Source of the DNA: Azolla caroliniana
Taxonomy: Eukaryota > Polypodiophyta
Assembly (NCBI GenBank): GCA_043228905.1
Contig: JBHGNT010000003.1
Span: forward strand, 23,250,001 to 23,314,000
Length of the DNA: 64,000 bases
Direction of reading: 5' to 3'
The stretch's first letter is position 1; the number at the start of each line of letters is the position of its first letter. The notes beneath the pieces were generated by a model that worked only from the letters and a program-made list of their open reading frames with translations, was not told the DNA's origin and searched no databases. Shown here in pieces: positions 54,682 to 64,000 of the stretch. A program made the translations under genes and the position numbers.

Positions 54682-57600
54682 CATACGATGTCCATTACGA
54701 CCAAAATGGCAATCAATTCAATTAATCTATCACTTCAGGGGTTGGGACTCCATTTATGGTTATGCCAAATATTGGTTGGTTTCGTGTATATATACGTGTA
54801 GTATCAACATGCTCTTGTTCCACAAATCTCCATGTGTTGCACCAGTATAACATCATTTGACGATCATGATATTGTTGATAAATCTACCTTGCTAGTGGTT
54901 ATTCCATTTATCTAAACATTGCACACACAAACTAATAGAGAAGAACCCATTATTATACTTGAGGGCTAGAGTAGATATACTACGCGAGGGCATTCCTAAT
55001 CTTATTGTTGCTTCCAAAAGAATAACACAACAATATAGTAGTGCCTACTCGAAATCTTCTTGCAACTCCTTTGTACATCTTGTATGGGCCAAAAAATGCA
55101 CAATAAGAATGGGAGGTACAATTGATAATGCAACATCAACGATAAACACAATTCAACATAGATTACATTGAGAATCATAGAGATAGAAAACAATGAAATT
55201 ATATCACACTTGTACAACACTCGTACAAAACTTGTCTAATAGTAAATTAAAAATCACATGTTATAATTGTGCCATTTGGGCCTTTAAATATGTTGCACAG
55301 TAGGTTGATATCACATACTTTAGCTTTTAATGTCTATTCGTTGGGCCATATGATCAACAATCCCATACTAGAAAAAGCCCTCTGGCCTAAATAAGTATGT
55401 TCACTTATTCTATTATTTTACATTGTGGCTTTCATATAATTTCATGTTAGACTACCAAGACTTTGGCACATCAGATTTCACGGAGAAACTTAGGCTTTTT
55501 ATGGAAAAATTGATTGTGATGAATAAAGAGCTAGTAGGGTTACACAATAGGGGGGGTGAGAGTTCAACCATGGACTCGATGACTTCATCTTCGACAACTT
55601 CATCCAACATGGTTGGGGTCAAGGTTTTCATCTTCAGCCAGTGGCCACTTTGGTCAGAAAAGCTCTTATAAGTAGAATGATAATCAGTAATATATTCAAT
55701 ATTATAATTATATATGTGGAATTACATCATCATACATGGGACAATTAAAATTGCAATGCTTAGAACTTTCATCTATGGTATTAGGTTCCTAATATGCAAT
55801 ACAAGAGAAAATACACAAATTGACTTACAATCAATAACAATTCTTTAGTGAAAATTACCAAGCTTTTAGTTTATATGTATAAAAAATTCAAAAGTTTGTA
55901 TTATATTTTCAAAATTATTTGTATATGTATGCTTGACCAAACCATGAACTCCTAATCACATGAAAATTAAGATTAATCACATAGGTATGTTTCATTTGAA
56001 AGCCCACACTCGTTAAACTTCTAATTCTTTCAACTTGGACATGCACACTTTCTAATTAGAGGCATACCTAGCAAAACAATTTTACAATTTTCCAAGTTCG
56101 GTTTCCACTTTCTAACAAATAAATTAGTGATACAATGTTTTGATTAGCTTGAAAATTCTCCTAGTTACGGTAAAAAGAAATCTTCATGGCCTTACAAAAT
56201 TTTAAAGGCATACTTACTAGATCTTGATCTTAATTTCCTCATGACTAGGACCCTAGCTTTGAAGTTTGACCAAATAAAAACACACACACACACACACACA
56301 CCCCACATTATATTTAACTTTGAATAATAACCAAACATAGTTTGTCCATAGTTTAGTAATTTTCCGTATGCCTACAGGAGTTATTGTACCTTGGGTTTGT
56401 GGTCCTGATTCCTATGAATCCGTGGTTAAGGGACAACGCACGTTCCACTGGCAATGACATTAAACTTGGAAACAACCTACCATTGTGGAAGCTTTTTGGT
56501 ACACTTTCAATCAAAATAAAGTGATGATACATTCAATAATAAATCACTTTTACGAATACATGGGACTCTTCATAGACGTAGAAACATAAAAAGAGAACAA
56601 ATTCATGTTGAGTAATAAAATTTCATTTCTCTTGCATCTTAGCTTTAGTATAACCATTAGGTCATGGGAAATTGATGAGAGCCTTAACAATTGGGTTTAG
56701 TGAGCAGTCACAACCTAATTGTGCATAATTAACCACCTTCCACCAAATATTAACGTTGAACAATCAATTTGTGTACTTGGATGTTTACCTTAATATTAAC
56801 ATTGTGTATGGATTCAAGTTGGCAAACACATCTGACACAAATACACCATCCAATGTGTTCATTTCCTCCTCTTGAGACCGATTGTCCCTTTAGATGCGAC
56901 ACACAACGTATTCACCAAGTTTTCTAATCAGGTCACAAGTCTCAACATTTTCTCAATGCTTTATTTTGCCCTCCATCAAGTACAACTATGTCGTGTCCTT
57001 TTTCTTTTGTTCTTATATGGACTCCATCCCAAGGACCCCATATCATCCTAGTTTTGATGATTTTTGAGACCGTTCACATCTCAAAAAATCTTATGTGGTC
57101 TCGATTGTGAGCACACATTAGGTACCTTTCACAATAAGGACTCTGAAAAAGCCGACCTTTTGTCCCGCTATACTTTCATTGCATGACTACATAATTGAAC
57201 GTGGGTATTATTTGAAACTATAGGCATTACTTTGGAAATTCATGAAAGGAATAGGAAAACAAAATAACAATTTTTGTGAGGACACCGATTTTTGAGATGC
57301 ACATTAGACAAATGAGCTGATAAATGACAAAAAAACAAAAATAATAGTGTTTTTTTATTAGGGGTTGTGAGGAGTTTTGAGATGCACATCAAATGAAACT
57401 ATTCATTGATTAGAACCTACGTAAGAGTAAAATAAACAGAGCCTCCAAACAATTATAAACTCAAATCATTTTAACGCAATGAAAAAGCTCAAATATAATG
57501 AAAGAACATTCATTTAAATGTCATAAAAATTACACTGTCGAGAGTGATGGACATGGACAACCAAACATTGAAATTGTATCATTAGTTGGGGTCTGAAATA

Positions 57601-59492
57601 CATTGTTTTGTTAACCGCAACCATAACAAAAATATATGTGTTGAAGAAGGTAAACAATCCAGGGCCTGAACTTCCGAAGTCCACGATTAGACAGTGTTTT
57701 GTGTTCGGAAAACCCTCGACATTGACCCCAACATTTCTAGTATCATGTGATAGAGATGCATTTTAAATGTTGACTCCGCAATGCGATACCGTTTTACTTG
57801 AAGACAAACCTCATGTTGATACCACCGCTTTCAATTACTTGTTGAGCTCTCAATCCTTGCCATGGGCTTGTGGGATCCCATAGATCATCTTCAAGCTTCC
57901 ATTTTTGTGGTGGTGGTGGTGGGTTACACCATAGCATCTAAAGTCATAAATTTGAGAGAACCCAAGTTCGATCCTCATCACGGGCTACTTCCCCATCTCA
58001 TAGTTCACAATCTGTCTCTCGTGGATCTTAAAAAAATAATCTATCTTTCTATATCCGTAGGCAGGATCGAAGGATTGAATGAAACCAAGCGATTGACTAG
58101 GGATTGTTGCCAGAGTTTCTTTTGCCGAAATGACGACATCTCTCTTGCAAAATGACAACATCTCTCTTTGGCTTGCTCTAAAGGTGTGGGAGGAAAGTGT
58201 GGAGAGATGGGAAGGGTAGAATGTGGGTCACTCCCCAAAGGCATATATGGCTATGGAGGGGGATAATAGACTATAGTTAGAACTTAGGAGGAATTCAGTA
58301 AACATGGATAGGGCATCATCATCATCATCATCATCACAACCATCATCATCATTATTGTTATTATTCAATCTGTTTGCTTTTGTTTTCCTTGTTTAGAAAA
58401 AGCTTTTCTTCTCCTTCTCTTTGTCCCACTTAGCTAGTTAGGCCAGTTAAACATCAGGAACAGAGAGAAACACTCTGTTTTCTTTCTTTCTTGCAGGGTT
58501 TCTGTTGTGTCTTCTTCTTATTTTTAGAGAAACAAACCAGAAATCCCACTCCTTTTTATTTATAGTTTATATCACTGATTTATACATCATTATTTCTATT
58601 TATTTAAATAATTTTTATTATTAATACAGCTCTCTTTCTTTCTTTCTTTCTCTAAGTAAGTCAATCTGAATTTCTATTTTAATAGAGAAAAGATTGAGAA
58701 CACACACACATACACACACACAGAGGCAGAAACAGAGCTCAAAAAAGGAATAAAGAAAATTTTCCTGTTTGTTTAAATCCCTTATCTAGAAAATTCTCAG
58801 GAAAAAGCCCAAGGTCAGATCTTGGGTGTGGCTTTATTTTTCTTGCTCTTATTGCTTTTTTTTTTGTTTATTTTTCCACTTGGCAGAGTTCTAAAACACT
58901 CTGTATATGGATCTTTGAAAGTTTTCTTTTTCTTTTTATTCTCTCTCTTTTTTCCGAGGAGAATAAAAAACAGAGAGCACAAACACACACACACACACAC
59001 AAGAAAAAAGAAACATTCAAATTGCCCTGTTTTATAAATAATATGCTATCAATAAATTATATGTAAAAGAAGAGGATGCAGATGATATAAGGGGGTCATG
59101 ATGAAGAAGAAGATGATAATTTATATTGAGCGAAGCTTTTAACCCCAAACCATGAAAGCCTATACATTTTGTCGCATTAATAGATTAACTGTATCTGATC
59201 TGCAGACAGAAGGAACTCACGTAGAGAAGCAAGACAGAAGAAGAAGAAGAAGGTTAAGATTAAGAAGAAGAAATATAGTGTTCAGAAGATTAAACTGCAG
59301 AAGATGAGTACGTTTCTTTTTTCTTGTTGTGCAGATGTTGGTACTGTGTGAAGATTTGAATTTCAATATAGTGGGAGAAGATTGAAAAGATGAAGGTTGA
59401 AGCAGAATATTGAAGAGGAGGTTGTTTTTCTTACCACATATATATATATATATATGTACTGTTGTGTGAAGAATTGATTCTTTTCAGTAACA
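54682..59492. other. Intergenic, no gene supported; microsatellites
   Basis: AT-rich, with (AC)n at 56279-56302, (TCA)n at 58314-58337, and AC tracts at 58701-58721 and 58981-59001. An 82-codon frame at 55423-55671 (DFGTSDFTEKLRLFMEKLIV) has no recognisable family and could be a relic. A pyrimidine-rich stretch from 58380 and a GAAGAA-rich one before 59493 are probably promoter and 5' UTR of the next gene. Confidence 0.6.
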
Positions 59493-61216
59493 ATGAGAGG
59501 AGATACATATAGATATGGAAATCTTTTTAGCTCTTCTCCAGCAGTTGGGTTTTGGGCGGTCATAGCTGTTTCAGGTAGTGTTGCCCTTCTCACTTTTTGG
59601 AAGAAAAGGCTATGGTCTCATCATCATCATCATCATCATGTCTCTACTACCCCTTGTATTTGTAATCATATTAGCAGTAGTAGTAATGGTAGTAGTGGTG
59701 ATGATGATGTTGGTACTAGTACTTCTTTAGCACTTGATTGTGATGAAGTGCAAGAAAAGACTCTGGAATCATCTTCTAAACAAAACACCCAACAAGTTGA
59801 TGATGATAAGAGGATATCAAAACAAGTTGTTAACCATGGTGTTGTTGATGGTGATGATGATGATGATGATGACAAGAAGATGCCCAAGCAAGCCCTCCAA
59901 AGCTCTTTGGTAACATCTTCAGGTTAGTATGTGTACATTTATGATTCCTAATGTGGATTGTTATGCTTTGTTGTGTGGATCTCTGTGATCCATTATGTGG
60001 ATCTTTAAGTTCTGTTATGTGAATCTTTGTGCGCCATTATGTAAACCTTTTTGTTTCAGTTTCTTTTGTGAACTCAAATCTTTACGATTCATTATATATG
60101 AATTCAAAAAAATCCTTCTAGTAGCATAATAATCCTTTCATTAGTTTCCCTCTTATGACTTAAAGAATAGTGATACAGTTTACATGCATGCCCAGAGTCC
60201 ATGCAAATCTTCATGATTCCCTGTAAAAGTATAATCTACTTCAGCTTCATTTTGTGGATCTTTATGCTCTGTTGTGTAAATCTTTATGAGTCATTTTGCG
60301 AAGATCTGACATGTCATTTGTTTGAACCTTGATTGTTGCTTGTAATGGGAACTATTAAAGATCTATGGAATGCTTTCCTGTGAATCTTTATCATTCATCC
60401 TGTGAATATTTATGCTTCATTTGTGTTATGCTTGATTATGTGAACCCTCATGATTTGAAATGATGTGGATTATGCACGGTAGTTTGTTTGGATGGGAATC
60501 TTTGTGCATGATTATGTTTATGGTTTCCAAGCGTTGTGCTTGACTATGTGGGCCTTCGCAATGGATTATGTGGATACTTTTGAATCTTCATGCTTGATTA
60601 TGTGCCTCTCTATAATTGATTATAGATCATTGTACTTTATTGTGTGAGTATTTGTGGGCTCATTGTGTGAATCATCGACGTAAAATCGTCTATATAACAT
60701 GCAATCTAGACCTATTTAGGAGACTCCTCATGTATGTTGATTTTACATGAATACAAATTCCATCATTATCTCCTCTTTAAATGGAACCCTTATGTGTGCA
60801 AGTAATATATAAAGAAAAAACATTCGATTTACATATGATGATTTGATCTGAGAGCATGCGCTTATTGACTTTCATTGACTTATCTAATGCAATTGTTTCT
60901 ATCCTAAGGTAAGAAAGCTCGGCCAGTTGTATTGAAGAAAGTCCGGTTTGCACCCGATGTGGTGGAGCCATCTGGCGATGGCCATGAATACCGATGCCGA
61001 AATCAAGCCATCCACAATGCCCATAGCAACAAGGTCTACCACAAGAAGCAAGAACATGAGGGTCTATATCACAGCAATGCTTTGAGTTCTCATAGATCCA
61101 AGTCATTGGGTTCGAAAGCTCGAACTACAGCTAAACCTTGTTTGCCCGAAAATAGGATGATGTTGTATGGTGGGATGCATCGGTATAAGACATTACTGGC
61201 TCTTCATTGGGGGTAG
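59493..61216 (+). CDS. Small single-pass membrane protein, KKVRFAxDVVEP family of unknown function
   Basis: Two exons, 59493-59922 and 60909-61216, give 245 residues. Donor TCAG|GTTAGT and acceptor CTAAG|GT, phase 1. Residues 17-36 (AVGFWAVIAVSGSVALLTFW) are a membrane anchor. A seven-histidine run (43-49), a serine-rich acidic middle and a run of seven aspartates follow. Exon 2 encodes the conserved part: KKARPVVLKKVRFAPDVVEP (145-164), then SGDGHEYR, a basic region rich in H, K and R, and a C-terminal MLYGGMHRYKTLLAL. The VxFAxDVVEPxGxGxEYR signature occurs in short plant proteins that I know only as uncharacterised. The basic domain would face one side of a membrane, topology unknown. It looks intact and expressed from the splice sites, but there is no direct evidence of expression. 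Confidence 0.75.
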
Positions 61217-64000
61217 TAATAGTTTTTCACTCGATTCTTTGGACAAAAGTTTACTTACATTATAGCTGTAATTCTGCATTTTTTGGATCGAACTAAGTCT
61301 ATTGAGACCACATCCAAAGGGCGATGATATCATGTATGTACATAACACATACTTGATGTCTACTTCCTAAAATGAAATGTAGTTTTGATGTAACTCATCT
61401 CTTGACCTTGTGTTTGTTTTTAAGTATCTTTAACTATTTGATTGCTACAATCCTTAATTAACACCTGTTTTTAGAATTATTTATGTTTGCCTAAACAAAA
61501 TATAATCTTTAAAAAAGGTTTTGCTAGACTGTGCACGCGAAATGTTTTCGATGACTCAGTATATCATAGTTTTATGGCAGAACTAGTGATAGTGATATTT
61601 AATTTAAGTGAAATGTCTGTTCTCATCCTCCAGAATTTGCATGTAAAGGCCATCAGATGACAATATCAGATGTTCTCATAATTTAGCAATCTCTATGGTA
61701 GACACATGAAGAGCAAGAGGTCTCCATGATACATTTGATTCCCTCACCTTCTCAAGAATAGGGTAGTTCTCAATTGAGCATGGTGAAAAAGAAATTTGCA
61801 TGTACAGAACATCGGCAAGAAAGAAGTATGCCTTAAGAAGAACTTAGGGGTAACATGCTTTTGGTGTTGTCATGGGTCTCATATTGATGCGTGAAATTGT
61901 GTGAAGAATTCTTCGTAAGTTTTTGTGGCAACTCTTGGTGTTTGTTATTAGAAGATTGAAAGCATGAGAATGTTGCAACTAGCGGGCATCTTGATAGTGT
62001 AGCTAGCGATATAAACCAATACATTTACACTACTTAAAATATGAATTTAAAACTCCACAAATTTCAAAAAATTCGCTTGATTATTTTTCTTTAATGTTTT
62101 TATCTTTGATTTTGTCTACTAGTCACCCTTTAGCCTCGTTGTTTTATTTTTTGGTGTAAACATTGATTATTGGTAGGCTCGTCACCCGTACAAGTATGCC
62201 AAGTACTTGTTAAGAATTTAGAAAATAAGATTACTCAAAGAATTCACTGCCCCTACCTTTTTGTACTAGGTGCTTTTATTGCATAAGGGAGGATTAGTGT
62301 TGAGCTTCGTAAGGCCAATTCAACATTTAGAGATAAATATCCTCTTAGGTTCATAAGGTTGGGTCGCCTCTAATATTTAGAGCCAAGTTGCCCCTTGCAT
62401 GTAAGGTCATTTAGCGTACATTGGCCAATCAGATATGAGGTTGACTCACGTTATGTAAACATGTGTGTGTGCATTGCCCAAGTGGGATTGCGGGGCCATG
62501 AACTTAGGAGGACGTCATGTCATGAGAAAGGTACTTACAACCTTCGTGGGGTGTTATTCTCATGTGACCGACCCAAATTTGTATTCCAAGGGGTGCTCAA
62601 GCATTCCATGGGCGTGTGTGCATTCAAATGGGTGTGTGCCTTGTAGGGATGCATGAGCATCAAAAGAGTGCGTGTGCGGATTTGACTGCTTTCTGCTCTC
62701 ACTCGAAACCGTGACCTGACGTGTTCAACAAAAATTACAACCAACAAATACTAGATTTAGAACCACACATGTTTGATTACAACATGAAATCATTTTTTGC
62801 ATTGGTTGTGACGTAAAGGGATTATAAAGTAAATGAGAAAGATAAGGTATGAAGGAAGATATCGTGTTTTGGTGACCTGAGCTCACGATTGACAATACTC
62901 TTGCCTCTCACTCTCTATCGCTCATACCCTAATCGATCCACCATACATTGTGTTTCTAATTGACCTAAATTACTACATTAGCACAAAAGTTCTCTCTTTT
63001 AGTTCACAACAAGAAACACCTTAAATGCCAAAACTTGAGGCCATAGAACAAGAACTTGCCAAAGTATAGGATTCTTTTCTTTGACTCTCATATTAGTGTA
63101 GGTATGTTAGACCCCATGCACACACTCAAATGGGGCAAGAGACTTTTGGACAAACCCCAAACCAAGATTGTATGAACAAATATTGCTGGGCAAACCTCTT
63201 TGCTTTGGGGATCCATAACATATTTGTAAGGCCAATGCATACCCATGATGGGGATCTAAAACAAAATCGGAACCCCATACTAGGGATTCTTCTATACTAT
63301 AAAACACTTCACAATTTTTGTAGTAGCTAAATGGTGTAGGCATTTTTTTGATGGCTATTCAATGATGACATATTTGTGACCTTTTATAGTCGGGCTCCCA
63401 ATACTAGGCATAACTACCAAAAATTTAATTTGGAAGGAACAATGTAGCAAGGAGTTCCTCCTATGGTTCCACCTTTGAAAGTCAAAAGACCACTAGGCTA
63501 TGTTGTACAAGAAAATATCAAACAATAGAACAACATAATAGCATGAGTGCCCTCACTTAACCAATGTCGATCTCCAATAAGGCCAAAACTCAATGACCAG
63601 CCAATACCCCCACATGGTGAGTGAGCGTCCAATAAAATAAAAGTATTACAAATGCCAATCAATATCGTTATGAGTAGGCATATACTATCTTTTTATGCCA
63701 ACCAAACCACCTCAAACTAACTCACATATCCAAGACCTAATGGATTAGTTTCAGCAAGAGCCCATGTTCCAAGGTTGTGTGAGAGGCTATATAGTCTCAA
63801 AATGGCCCAAAAAGGAAACAACAATGACTAAAGCTATTATTGGCCACCACATCTAATATAAAGGTAAATGTGGTCACTCTAGAGAATCACAAAATATCTA
63901 GAATAATAGGAGTGAAAACCTTCAAGTACAACTAAATGAAAATGTCGGCAAAGAACTATCTTCTTTCAAAAGGCTCATAGAAAACATGACTAATATAACT
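61217..64000. other. Intergenic, no gene seen
   Basis: The first ~200 bases are the likely 3' UTR of the preceding gene. The remainder is AT-rich, with short frames only and no recognisable element ends. Confidence 0.65.

Noticed and set aside
57925-57985. Possible second Pol III B-box (AAGTTCGATCC) resembling a tRNA T-arm
   Set aside because: No A box at suitable distance and no acceptor stem; treated as chance.
62395-62747. GT-rich frames on both strands
   Set aside because: Cysteine/valine-rich translations of GTGTGTGC-type sequence; no domain and no element ends.

Overview
The window is nuclear DNA from a land plant. It holds intronless PLS-type PPR coding sequence, plant-style LRR-Roc-COR (ROCO, TORNADO1-like) genes, copia and Ty3/chromovirus LTR retrotransposons primed by initiator tRNA-Met, and an L1-type LINE. 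Expanded ROCO copies, an intronless PLS-E PPR gene and heavy nested-retrotransposon load with many solo LTRs suggest a seed-free vascular plant such as a fern. That placement is inference; nothing here names a species.

Layout. (1) 1-12.6 kb: stacked Ty3-type elements. A plus-strand LTR and RT relic is interrupted by a minus-strand chromovirus (2533-8263) with a 5-bp target duplication and a partly tandem-duplicated LTR. Then come a truncated copia LTR and a decayed minus-strand Ty3 element. (2) 12.6-18.7 kb: satellite-like repeats, exon-like minus-strand pieces of an unrecognised gene, GA microsatellites, a decayed plus-strand reading frame and an LTR/gag relic. (3) 18.7-26.9 kb: an L1-type LINE split by a 7.2-kb LTR element, which itself carries two copia solo LTRs, several minisatellites and, inside its 3' LTR, a second complete gag-only LTR element. 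(4) 27.5-30.7 kb: a copia element with gag and protease, cut short at a reversed LTR and a 100-N assembly gap, then another LTR end. (5) 30.7-45.4 kb: a ROCO locus with a truncated pseudogene (plus strand) and two full-length tandem genes (minus strand). (6) 48.9-51.2 kb: a PPR-E gene. (7) 59.5-61.2 kb: a two-exon gene for a small membrane-anchored protein. The rest is AT-rich intergenic DNA.

The most distinctive observations are these. The two ROCO genes share an intron that splits a P-loop glycine codon and uses a GC-AG splice pair. One ROCO copy keeps the GTPase motifs while its neighbour has lost key residues in each of them. The dispersed copia LTR family carries a conserved run of three short hairpins, the last with the TATA box in its loop, and a diverged copy shows compensatory changes. 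The nested insertions give a clear relative chronology from target duplications and rejoined reading frames.

Expressed host genes are most likely only the two ROCO genes, the PPR gene and the small two-exon gene. They do not form a pathway. The two ROCO genes are tandem paralogues and might work together.
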